64,000 nt of DNA, taken from NCBI GenBank assembly GCA_963707435.1, contig CAVPPF010000007.1, positions 186,001-250,000 of the forward strand, written 5' to 3'. The stretch comes from UBA4744 sp963707435 (GTDB lineage Bacteria; Actinomycetota; Acidimicrobiia; Spongiisociales; UBA4744). Made by a program: the position numbers and the translations under genes. Shown here one piece after another: positions 50,702-58,300 of the stretch; within the stretch, counting starts at the first letter, position 1, and the number at the start of each line of letters is the position of its first letter. A model generated the notes under the pieces. The model was not told the DNA's origin. It searched no databases and saw only the letters and a list, made by a program, of their open reading frames with translations.

Positions 50702-50801
50702 GTGACCAGTGTGACGGGGAGGTGTGACAGAAACAGCCGGGAGTCCGGGCGGGATGTGCCGGTAGGGTTTGCATGGCAGACGACCGGGACGGAGTCATGA
50801 C

Positions 50802-51293
50802 ATGATCGGCGTCAGCGGGGCCACGACGAGATCAGGCCCCGACGGGACCCATGCGCAGCGGAGCGGATCGCGCGCGTTGGCCCTGGCGTTGGCAGCCGGC
50901 GGGATGGTGCTGGCCGGATGCGCCGGTTCTGCGAGTACCAGCAGCGTGGCGCTCCCGCCGAGTACCACGGTTGCCGCAGACGATTCCACGGCGTGTGCCG
51001 ATGTTGTCGACGTCGCCATCACGCCGGAGGACTCCGGCACGTACCGCTTCGATGTCACGGTACGTTCGGCGGATACCGGTCCGGAGAAGTATGCGGATCT
51101 TTGGGAGGTTCGAGCCCCCGACGGCAGGGTCCTGGGCACGAGAGTGCTCGCGCATCCGCATGTGGACGAGCAGCCGTTCACTCGCAGCCAGGGCGGAATT
51201 GCGGTTCCGGCAGAGATCGGCTCTGTCACGGTCGTCGCACGGGATTCCGTGACGGGATTCTGCGGAATCGCCGCGAAAGTTGAGGTTCCGTGA
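50802..51293 (+). CDS. Small putative lipoprotein
   Basis: A 163-residue protein with a lipoprotein-type signal ending in MVLAGC, a Ser/Thr linker, then a beta-rich domain (VVDVAITPEDSGTYRFDVTVRSADTGPEKYADLWEVRAP in outline) and a cysteine pair (ACADVV and GFCGIA). It resembles small surface beta-sandwich proteins; function unknown. ATG 50802 is used because GGAG precedes it; starts at 50769 and 50787 are possible. It is convergent with the universal stress gene. Confidence 0.7.
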   Translation: MIGVSGATTRSGPDGTHAQRSGSRALALALAAGGMVLAGCAGSASTSSVALPPSTTVAADDSTACADVVDVAITPEDSGTYRFDVTVRSADTGPEKYADLWEVRAPDGRVLGTRVLAHPHVDEQPFTRSQGGIAVPAEIGSVTVVARDSVTGFCGIAAKVEVP

Positions 51294-51307
51294 CCCCGGC
51301 TCCACCG

Positions 51308-51841
51308 TCAGGTCTCTCCGGGCTCGTGCGCTCCCACGGTGGGGTCTTCGCTGTCGCTCTCTTCAGGAGGTCGAGGTGCTCCGGACACGAGCAGGATCGG
51401 AAGATGGGTTCGGCCCATGACCTGGCTGGAGATGCTCTCCCAGGTGCCTTCTCCAAAGAGGCGGCGCGTGGTTCCCATCACAATCAGATCGGCTTCGACC
51501 TGACCGGCCGTCTCGCAGATGGCCACCGCCCGGTCCGTTCCCTCGACGAAGATGCCGTTGGCTTCAATGCCTCGTGAACGCAGCGCCGCCATGACGGGTT
51601 CGATGAGCTTGCGGCCCCGTTCCTCGAGGTAGCGATCGACGCGGGCCGTCTCCTGGTCCTTTCGGTCGCCGAAGTCGCTGAACGGATGCCAGCTCTCGGA
51701 TTCGAGTCCATCGAGGAAGGAACGCGGCACTTCGATCACCGTCATGACGGAAACGACTCCGCCCTCGGGAAGGATCGTCTTGATGAGGTCGGCGACCGGT
51801 ACGGTCGGCAGGACGCCTGCAGTGGCAATCAAGATGTGCAC
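51308..51841 (-). CDS. Universal stress protein family
   Basis: A 177-residue cytoplasmic protein with the UspA fold: MHILIATAG at the start, VVSVMTVIEVP, then GQVEADLIVMGTTRRLFGEGTWESISSQVMGRTHLPILLV, which carries the G-2x-G-9x-G(S/T)-like nucleotide loop. Whether it binds ATP is uncertain. ATG 51841, divergent from the flavin reductase gene. Confidence 0.88.
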   Translation of the reverse strand: MHILIATAGVLPTVPVADLIKTILPEGGVVSVMTVIEVPRSFLDGLESESWHPFSDFGDRKDQETARVDRYLEERGRKLIEPVMAALRSRGIEANGIFVEGTDRAVAICETAGQVEADLIVMGTTRRLFGEGTWESISSQVMGRTHLPILLVSGAPRPPEESDSEDPTVGAHEPGET

Positions 51842-51901
51842 GCCAATAGGCTATACGCATTGTGGGGGTGTTGAGCGAGCCGGTGAGATGAGAGGAAGAA
51901 C

Positions 51902-52417
51902 ATGGACTCGGAGAGATTGTCGGACGAAGTGGTGAACCAGGTCACCTGGAAGATCCCGAACGCTCTTGCCCTCGTCGGGTCGCGGGCCGGTGATGAATGG
52001 AACGCCATGACCACCAGCTGGATCACGCAGGTATCGATGGAACCGGTGCTCGTTGGAATCGGTGTTGACAACTCGTCGGTTACGCACCGCTTGATCTCGG
52101 CGGCCGGGACCTTCTCGATCAACCTGTGGTCTGCAGAAGACACCCGCACGTTCGTCAAGTTCTCAAAGCCGGCTCGACGCGAAGGCCTGACCCTCAACGG
52201 CAGGCCGGTTCGCCCGGGAGTGACCGGTGTTCCGATCTTCGAGGAAGCAGTCGCCTGGATGGAGTTGAAGGTGCACAGCTCGACCGACTACGGAACACAC
52301 ACGTTCTTCGTCGGCGAGGTCGTAGAAGCCGGATTCGATCCGGACTACGAAGGGGCGGTGGCCGCGATGAGTGATACCCGGATGAAGTACGGCGGGGTCA
52401 AGCGGGGAGGCCATTGA
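51902..52417 (+). CDS. Flavin reductase-like FMN-binding protein
   Basis: A 171-residue split-barrel flavoprotein of the flavin reductase family. Supporting sequence includes NALALVGSRAGDEWNAMTTSWITQVSMEPVLVGIGVDN, ITHRLI-type FSINLWSAED, and HTFFVGEVVEAGFD. It probably binds FMN and uses NAD(P)H, or serves as a partner for a two-component monooxygenase; no oxygenase gene is adjacent. ATG 51902 with GAGAGGAAG upstream. Confidence 0.87.
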   Translation: MDSERLSDEVVNQVTWKIPNALALVGSRAGDEWNAMTTSWITQVSMEPVLVGIGVDNSSVTHRLISAAGTFSINLWSAEDTRTFVKFSKPARREGLTLNGRPVRPGVTGVPIFEEAVAWMELKVHSSTDYGTHTFFVGEVVEAGFDPDYEGAVAAMSDTRMKYGGVKRGGH

Positions 52418-52465
52418 GCCGATACCACCGATAGTGGTATTGCCCGTCCAAGGAGATTGATTGCG

Positions 52466-54589
52466 GTGAGGTCTCGTATCGCGTGCGTGCTCGCCGTGGC
52501 CCTCGTTCTTCCGTTGATGGTCACGACCGGCGCGGATGCTGCCGGTCCCCGGGTGGGGGTGCTGCGCAGCACCGACTCGGTCGAGTTCTCCGCTTTGGTG
52601 GGCGTCAACCGGGTGACGGATTTCGAGAACGGCTGGTTCGATGCTCTCGCTGCCGGTGGGTTTGCGCCCGAGTGGCTCGATGCGGAGACGCTCACCGCCG
52701 CCACGCTGTCGCAATTCGATGTTGTCGTGCTCCCCTTCACCATCGCTCTCGCCGAAGGCCCTTCGGTTGCGCTGGTCGACTGGGTGCGGGCCGGCGGTGG
52801 TCTGGTCGTCGACAAGGGTTCGCCTCGAGTGTTCCGCGACCCGGACGGATCCGCGCCGGGATCGTTCGAGTACTGGTTCGTCGCATACAACGGCAGTGTG
52901 TTCGAGTGGGGGCCGCTCTCCGCTGCCTATCAAAAAGACCTGGTCAACGACCCTACGCCGCACGACTTCTCTGTGGTCTCGACCGGATCGCACCCGGTTA
53001 TTCAGCGGACCCTGGCGGCTACCGGCCTTTCTTCGCTGGAACTCCGGAGACCAGATGGCGCCGGGGCGGAATTCACGATTCCCCTGGGCGGGAACCCCAA
53101 CACAACCCGGCTGATGGAGTTCGATATCCATTCGACCACGTCCAACGAGGGCGTGAACCCGATGGCCTACGACGGGTACCAGGCGGCCGAAGCGATTCGA
53201 TACGGCTACGGGCGACTGGTCTACTGGGACTTTCTCCTTGTCGACTTTCTGGTTCACTCCGATGGCCTCCAGTCGGCGGGCGGGGGCCTGACCCAGCGGG
53301 ACGTTGCCCGGGAACTGGCGCAGCAATCGGTGCAGTGGGTACGCGAGTCGGACGGATCGTACGCTTCCGTGGCCGCGACGGCGGCGGTGACGTCCCGGGT
53401 TTCCGCCTACTCGACGACGATGGTTCTCAACTCGACGGTTCGCAACTCCGGGAACGGTTCGCTGGTCGGCGACCTCTTCATGCGGGTCCTCAATCCAGCC
53501 GGAGTGGTGGTGTTTGCCCAGGAGCGCCGCTTGATCAACCTGGCACCCGGCGACCAGCATGAGTATTCCGTTTCCTACAAGCCGGGCAGGTTGCTCGATG
53601 ATGGAACGTACACGGTGGAGATCTGGTTCTCGAGCGACGTCCCCGACTATCTAATCCAGGCAGCGGCGAGAACGAAGGTCGTGCGATCCCAGGGGAAGGA
53701 CATCCCCCATACTGTGGTCGCCCCGGCCGTCGCTTCGAGCGGGACCGACATGCTGGTCGGATACCGGCCGGCGACCGGCGCCATCGAGACGCTGATCGGG
53801 TCATCGAACTTCGGCGGGACCGTCTTTGCCGGAGCCGACACGTTCGAAGCCGGCAGCTTCGGGGGCGCGGCAGGATCGGACCTCGTCGTGTACGACGGGT
53901 CGACGGCCCGAGTGAACTACCTGGGTCGGGATCTGACGAACTGGTCGGTCATGTTCGACGGCTTCTGGTCGCGGGGATGGACCCATGTCGTACCCGGCGA
54001 TTACAACGGCGACAACGTCAGCGACGTTCTCTTCTATCGAGCAACCGACGGGCTCATGCGGTTCTACACGATCACCTTGACCGGCCGGTTCATCCCCATC
54101 ACCCCGATCATGTACGGCAATCGTGGGTGGACACAACTGGTGCCCGGTGACTTCAACGATGACGGTCGCGACGACATTCTCTGGTATCGAGCGAGTGATG
54201 GTCTGATGCGCTACTACCAGATCACCGACGCCGGCGGCTTCGCTCCCATCACCGCGGTCCAGTATGGGACCCGGAACTGGAACTCGATTCCTTCGGGCGA
54301 TCTCGACGGCGACGGCAAAGACGACGTGCTCTGGTACCGCAGCACGGATGGTCTGGCGCGTCTCTACACGATCGAGGGGAGCCGCCACGTACCCCTCGGT
54401 CCCAGCTTCTCGCTCACTGCCGGGGCGGAGCAGCTGGTGTCCGGCGATTTCACCGCCTCAGCCGGCGCTGAGATTGCGCTGCTCACGGATTCGACGCTCA
54501 CGGTTCTCGACTACAGCGCCGGGATCATGACCCCGGACGTTTCTGTGCCCGTGGTGGCAGATCTACTCATCGCCGCCGTGCGGAAGTAG
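52466..54589 (+). CDS. Large secreted protein with VCBS/FG-GAP-type repeats
   Basis: A 707-residue exported protein. After a signal peptide (CVLAVALVLPLMVTTGADAA) comes a Rossmann-like region of about 260 residues (FDVVVLPFTIALAEGPSVALVDWVRAGGGLVVDKG) resembling glutamine-amidotransferase-like sugar-binding folds, a beta-sandwich (TTMVLNSTVRNSGNGSLVGDLFMRVLNPAG), then three 50-residue repeats with calcium-type loops (DYNGDNVSD, DFNDDGRDD, DLDGDGKDD), and a degenerate fourth. Such repeats usually make adhesive beta-propellers. GTG 52466 is the chosen start, ten bases after AAGGAG. Function unknown. Confidence 0.82.
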   Translation: MRSRIACVLAVALVLPLMVTTGADAAGPRVGVLRSTDSVEFSALVGVNRVTDFENGWFDALAAGGFAPEWLDAETLTAATLSQFDVVVLPFTIALAEGPSVALVDWVRAGGGLVVDKGSPRVFRDPDGSAPGSFEYWFVAYNGSVFEWGPLSAAYQKDLVNDPTPHDFSVVSTGSHPVIQRTLAATGLSSLELRRPDGAGAEFTIPLGGNPNTTRLMEFDIHSTTSNEGVNPMAYDGYQAAEAIRYGYGRLVYWDFLLVDFLVHSDGLQSAGGGLTQRDVARELAQQSVQWVRESDGSYASVAATAAVTSRVSAYSTTMVLNSTVRNSGNGSLVGDLFMRVLNPAGVVVFAQERRLINLAPGDQHEYSVSYKPGRLLDDGTYTVEIWFSSDVPDYLIQAAARTKVVRSQGKDIPHTVVAPAVASSGTDMLVGYRPATGAIETLIGSSNFGGTVFAGADTFEAGSFGGAAGSDLVVYDGSTARVNYLGRDLTNWSVMFDGFWSRGWTHVVPGDYNGDNVSDVLFYRATDGLMRFYTITLTGRFIPITPIMYGNRGWTQLVPGDFNDDGRDDILWYRASDGLMRYYQITDAGGFAPITAVQYGTRNWNSIPSGDLDGDGKDDVLWYRSTDGLARLYTIEGSRHVPLGPSFSLTAGAEQLVSGDFTASAGAEIALLTDSTLTVLDYSAGIMTPDVSVPVVADLLIAAVRK
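53990..54436 (+). repeat. Three 150-base VCBS-type repeats
   Basis: Units begin at 53990, 54140 and 54290, an exact 150-base (50-residue) period, each with (V/S)PGD/SGD followed by an Asp/Asn calcium loop and (L/F)(W/Y)YR-(A/S)(T/S)DGL(M/A)R. A weaker copy follows at 54437. Confidence 0.88.
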
Positions 54590-54678
54590 CAGCGCGGGAC
54601 CGCCGGGTCCAGCCCGGGCCGGGCGCTCGCCGGGTCACGCTCCTACCATGCCCGGGAAGCGCACGTGGAGGAGTGGTC

Positions 54679-55443
54679 ATGGATCTTCGAGTAGACGACA
54701 AGGTTGCGTTGGTGACCGGGGCGAGCCGGGGGATCGGCCTGGCGGTGGTCGAGGAGCTGCTGGCGGGGGGCGCCCGCGGAGTCGTCATGACGGGCCGGAA
54801 GTCGGCCAACTTGGAGAACGCCATCGCCGGTCTCGACGACCCGGACCGGGTGCTGGCGGTGGCGGGTGGCGCGGATGATGATGCGCACACGGCGGCCGCA
54901 GTTGCGGCCGCCATCGAGCGGTTCGGTGCGCTCGACATACTCGTCAACAACGCCGCTACCAACCCCGTGGGGGGAAACATCATCGACGTGGAGATGAGGG
55001 CCATCGACAAGATCTGGGCCGTCAATCAACGGGGACCTCTCGTTTTCGCCCGGGAGGCATGGCGGCAATGGATGGGCGAGCACGGGGGTGCGATCGTCAA
55101 TGTCGCCTCGGTGGGTGGAATGCTGCCGGGACCGCTGCTGGGAGCCTACAACGTGTCGAAAGCGGCGCTGATCTTTCTCACCCGTCAGCTCGCCTACGAG
55201 ATGGCTCCGACTGTCCGGGTCAATGCGATTGCCCCGGGAATCGTCAAGACCCGTTTCTCGCGGGCTCTCTGGGAGATGAACGAGGACGGTGCGGCCGGAT
55301 TGCATCCGCTCGGCCGGCTCGGGGAGGTAGAGGACGTGACCGGGACGGTGCTCTTCCTGTGCTCGAGTGCTTCGTCGTGGATCACGGGCGTGACGATCCC
55401 GATCGACGGTGGCGTGACGGGTGCCCGTCCTGGACTCGGATAG
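54679..55443 (+). CDS. Short-chain dehydrogenase/reductase
   Basis: A 254-residue classical SDR. The NAD(P) motif TGASRGIG is near residue 13, NNAAT follows near residue 90, and YNVSKAAL carries the catalytic Tyr and Lys. 'VNAIAPGIVKTRFSRALWE' and the C-terminal GVTIPIDGG are typical, suggesting a FabG-like ketoreductase or related dehydrogenase. ATG 54679 has GGAGGAG just upstream; a GTG two codons earlier is less likely. Confidence 0.93.
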   Translation: MDLRVDDKVALVTGASRGIGLAVVEELLAGGARGVVMTGRKSANLENAIAGLDDPDRVLAVAGGADDDAHTAAAVAAAIERFGALDILVNNAATNPVGGNIIDVEMRAIDKIWAVNQRGPLVFAREAWRQWMGEHGGAIVNVASVGGMLPGPLLGAYNVSKAALIFLTRQLAYEMAPTVRVNAIAPGIVKTRFSRALWEMNEDGAAGLHPLGRLGEVEDVTGTVLFLCSSASSWITGVTIPIDGGVTGARPGLG

Positions 55444-55460
55444 GCCGAAAGAGGGCCGGC

Positions 55461-56117
55461 TCAAGCGTCGAGGTGAGCCGACAGTGCAATCGCAAACCTG
55501 CGGATAGCCTCCGGGGCCGGGTCGGTCCGTCGACCCAGCTCATCCAGCCCTGTGGCCATGGCGTCGCGAGCTTCGGCTGTCGAACCGAGCGCCGCCAGCA
55601 TTGCGGGCAGCCGGGTGATGGCGTACTCGCGTACGACGAGATGTCTTCTCTCCCGGAGTGCAGCAAGGATCGACTCGGGATTGGCAAGTCCTCGTGCAAA
55701 AGGTAGGCCGTACGTGTCCAGGAGCTCGACCAAGGTAGCGACTTCCCGTTCGGCATCAGCCGGGTCGGCGACGCGGAGGAAGTGGTCGGCGCTCGAAGCG
55801 AGGTGCAGGAGTGGCTCCGCAACCGCCGGGAACATTGCCGGTGGCAGATTCTTGAGTTGCCGCTCGAGCTTGCGGGCCGGCTCATAGATCACCCCGACAA
55901 CCGGGTTGACGGTGAGCGGGTGATACCTGGTGCCTCGATTGAGGCCGAGCCAGGCCAAAAACCCGTTTCCCAGGTCTAGCGTGAATATGTCTCCGCTCCG
56001 CTTTTTCCAACCGCGAGCTACGAGTGCAGTCCTCGCAGCTGAAGAGAACGCCGCAATCAAGTCGCGCATTGGCACAGATGGTTCCGGTGGCTGCATGAGC
56101 GCATCTTCCCACGTCAT
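55461..56117 (-). CDS. Hypothetical protein, DUF4304-like
   Basis: A 218-residue protein. The N-terminal half (AAFSSAARTALVARGWKKRSGDIFTLDLGNGFLAWLGLNRG in outline) recalls the DUF4304 pattern of a lysine-rich helix followed by strands. The C-terminal half is alpha-helical and leucine/alanine-rich. No function can be given. Several ATGs (56117, 56096, 56069) are possible starts; none has a strong Shine-Dalgarno. It is convergent with the SDR gene. Confidence 0.62.
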   Translation of the reverse strand: MTWEDALMQPPEPSVPMRDLIAAFSSAARTALVARGWKKRSGDIFTLDLGNGFLAWLGLNRGTRYHPLTVNPVVGVIYEPARKLERQLKNLPPAMFPAVAEPLLHLASSADHFLRVADPADAEREVATLVELLDTYGLPFARGLANPESILAALRERRHLVVREYAITRLPAMLAALGSTAEARDAMATGLDELGRRTDPAPEAIRRFAIALSAHLDA

Positions 56118-56145
56118 CGAATAGGAACAGGGTTCGTGGGCCGCT

Positions 56146-56367
56146 TCAGGTCCGGTCGGGGGTCGCAGAGCCGTCGGCCGGGGGTTGTAGTTGGTTGAGC
56201 GTGACCGAGATCTCTCGTGGCAGCCCGGTCGTCACATCTCGACCCTCGATGGTGATACGACCAAGGTACCCCCTGTCCCGTATCCTCTGCAGGCCTGCAG
56301 CCACTCGCCGCGGGATGATCAGCCCATAAGTCTCCAAGAGAGCCTTCTGGAACGCATGGTCTTGCAT
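56146..56367 (-). CDS. Small protein resembling an isolated MreB subdomain
   Basis: A 73-residue protein whose core, ETYGLIIPRRVAAGLQRIRDRG then ITIEGRDVTTGLPREISVTL, resembles the MreB stretch with (Y)GLxIGExTAExIKxxIG and RGRDLxTGLPKxIxV. A full MreB is about 340 residues, so this would be a fragment or a peptide that borrowed the fold. It begins five bases after the marC stop with AAGG nearby, so it can be translated from the same transcript. The similarity is by eye and moderate; a chance match is possible. Confidence 0.5.
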   Translation of the reverse strand: MQDHAFQKALLETYGLIIPRRVAAGLQRIRDRGYLGRITIEGRDVTTGLPREISVTLNQLQPPADGSATPDRT

Positions 56368-56372
56368 GAGCC

Positions 56373-56984
56373 TTAGATCAGGGCCAACACACCGTTGGCG
56401 ACGTATTGCACCGCCAGGGCGGCGAGAATGAGCCCGAGAATCCTGGTGACCACATTGATGCCGGTCTGGCCGAGGAACTTGCTGACCAGCCCGGCCAGGC
56501 GCAGTGAGGCATAGGCCATCAGCAACACCGCCGCGCTGGCAGCCGCCAGCACACCCAAACGCTCGGGATCGGGACCGGCTTGACCGACCAGGACCAGGAT
56601 GGTGGCGAAGGCGCCCGGTCCGGTGATCAGCGGGATGGCCAGCGGAAACACGGACACGTCGTCCCGGTGATGTGACTCTTCTTCTTCCTCGGCGGTTTGG
56701 CGATGTCGTTGGGCCAGCACCATATCGACGGCGATCTTGAAGAGGAGGATTCCGCCCGCAATCGAGAACGCCTCCAGGGACACGCCGAGGAATTCAAAGA
56801 GGGCGGACCCTCCGGCCGCAAAGACGGCGAGCACGACCGCGGAAATCAGAATGGCCTTGCGCGCCAGATGCCGCTGAGCTTCCGGCGGTCGATCGCCCGC
56901 CACCGAGATGAAGATGGGGGCCAGTCCGGGTGGGTCGATGATAACGAACATCGTTACGAAGGCTTGGGCGGCAAAGGCGAACAT
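56373..56984 (-). CDS. MarC-family integral membrane protein
   Basis: A 203-residue protein with about six hydrophobic helices and the MarC pattern: FVIIDPPGLAPIFISVA at the N-terminus, FEFLGVSLEAFSIAGGILLFKIAVDM, and VFPLAIPLITGPGAFATILVLVG, where PLITGPGA is diagnostic. A His/Glu-rich cytoplasmic loop (QRHRQTAEEEEESHHRDD) is notable. MarC proteins have no proven transport substrate. ATG 56984. The 73-residue gene downstream is probably cotranscribed. Confidence 0.92.
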   Translation of the reverse strand: MFAFAAQAFVTMFVIIDPPGLAPIFISVAGDRPPEAQRHLARKAILISAVVLAVFAAGGSALFEFLGVSLEAFSIAGGILLFKIAVDMVLAQRHRQTAEEEEESHHRDDVSVFPLAIPLITGPGAFATILVLVGQAGPDPERLGVLAAASAAVLLMAYASLRLAGLVSKFLGQTGINVVTRILGLILAALAVQYVANGVLALI

Positions 56985-57049
56985 CTCCGGATCACTCTAA
57001 CGAGCGAACCGCTCCGGACGACGGCCGATCATGGGGCGGCCGCCCGGTC

Positions 57050-58243
57050 TTACTCGACCGGGTAGCCGGGCCGGCCGGCTTCCAGCCATTGCGAAAAGGC
57101 TGCTTCGGTGCCGATATCCTGACCTGCTTCAACCGACTTGATGTAGCGGAAGTACAGCAGGTCGCAGTAGGCCTGAATCGGATCGATCTCGCTGCCGAGT
57201 TGCTTCAGGCGCCGCAGCGTGGGTTCGAACTCTCCGATACGCCACTGCACCGAGGTGAGTGCCTTCAGCGTGGGCTCTTCGGTGTTGGCTTTGGCCTGGA
57301 AGTAGTAGAGATCGTCGAGGATCTGACGAGCCTGGTTCTCGAGCGCGTCGAGGCCGGTGAGTTCCTTCAGCTTGACCCGGTGGTACGTTCGGCCACCCAC
57401 CCGTACCTTCATCTGCACCCGCTGGCCCCCCTCGCTCGGTTGGAGGTCGATCTCCTGCACGTCGAAGCCGAGTTCGTTGAGTCGCTGGACCCGTTCGGTG
57501 ATGCGATAGCGCTCATCCGAGCCGATCGTCGGCGTATCGGTGAGTTCTGCCCACAGGCCTCGATAGCGGTCGGCGATGTCCTCACCGAGCGTCAGGTCCG
57601 CTTCATCGAGCGCAATGCCTCGTTCGGCGGCGATATCGGCCATGCCGCCGGCGACATTGATGATCATGATATCGAGGTCCTCTTCCCGCTGGCCGTCGGT
57701 GAGGGTCTCGAACATGGCGGCGGTCTCGGCGTCGACCATGATCGTTTCGATGGTCTCTGCATCGAACCGGTACAGGGTGTTGGACAGGGAGCAATCGCCC
57801 CAGAAGCAACCCAGGGTGTGGAGTTCAACGAGCAGGCTGGCGAAGGCGTCGAGCATCTGGTTGCGCCGCTGACCGAAACCGGGACCCTCCAGGAGTTCCC
57901 GGAACGAGAACGAGTAGTCCTCATACTTGGTGATCAGGGCGGCCGAAGCCTCAGCCGTGTGATCTTCAACTCGCTTCTCGATGAGACCGACCGGCATGAC
58001 CGCAGGGGCGCCTTTCGTTTCCAATTCGCGCAAGACGTCGTAGTCACGGTGCGCAAGCGCTGTGGGAAGCTCCTTGACTGCGTAGAGACCCTGGCGGTAG
58101 GAGACAAACCGCACGACGTGCCGGGAGATGCCGCGTGGAAGATCGACGACACGCGGGGAATCCCAATCCTCGAGGGTTCGCGTCCAGTCGAGATCCAGGA
58201 AATCAGGATGGCCGGGTCGAATCGTGATGGTGAAGTCGGGCAT
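57050..58243 (-). CDS. DUF4032 protein with kinase-like (Kdo/WaaP-type) fold
   Basis: A 397-residue protein typical of actinobacteria (DUF4032). A kinase-like region runs from about residue 40: RFVSYRQGLYAVKELPTALAHRDYDVLRELE (a VK lysine and alpha-C-type helix), LLVELHTLGCFWGDCSLSNTLYRFDAETIETIMVDAETA (WGDxSxSNTL catalytic-loop-like and a VDAE metal-type Asp). The C-terminal half contains the DUF4032 part. Substrate is unknown. It is downstream of lhr on the same strand. ATG 58243. Confidence 0.85.
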   Translation of the reverse strand: MPDFTITIRPGHPDFLDLDWTRTLEDWDSPRVVDLPRGISRHVVRFVSYRQGLYAVKELPTALAHRDYDVLRELETKGAPAVMPVGLIEKRVEDHTAEASAALITKYEDYSFSFRELLEGPGFGQRRNQMLDAFASLLVELHTLGCFWGDCSLSNTLYRFDAETIETIMVDAETAAMFETLTDGQREEDLDIMIINVAGGMADIAAERGIALDEADLTLGEDIADRYRGLWAELTDTPTIGSDERYRITERVQRLNELGFDVQEIDLQPSEGGQRVQMKVRVGGRTYHRVKLKELTGLDALENQARQILDDLYYFQAKANTEEPTLKALTSVQWRIGEFEPTLRRLKQLGSEIDPIQAYCDLLYFRYIKSVEAGQDIGTEAAFSQWLEAGRPGYPVE

Positions 58244-58300
58244 GAAGCAACGGTAGCCTCGGTTACGCGAGTGTTCCTTCTTCTTCTCCGGCCGGCGCGT

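Noticed and set aside
49343..50800. Plus-strand open frame (485 codons) opposite metF and the 122-residue gene
   Set aside because: No domain or ribosome site; metF explains the region.
57934..58300. Extension of lhr across the DUF4032 gene
   Set aside because: A single restored G puts the lhr stop at 58301 with a plausible family-like C-terminus; the extension reads as nonsense.
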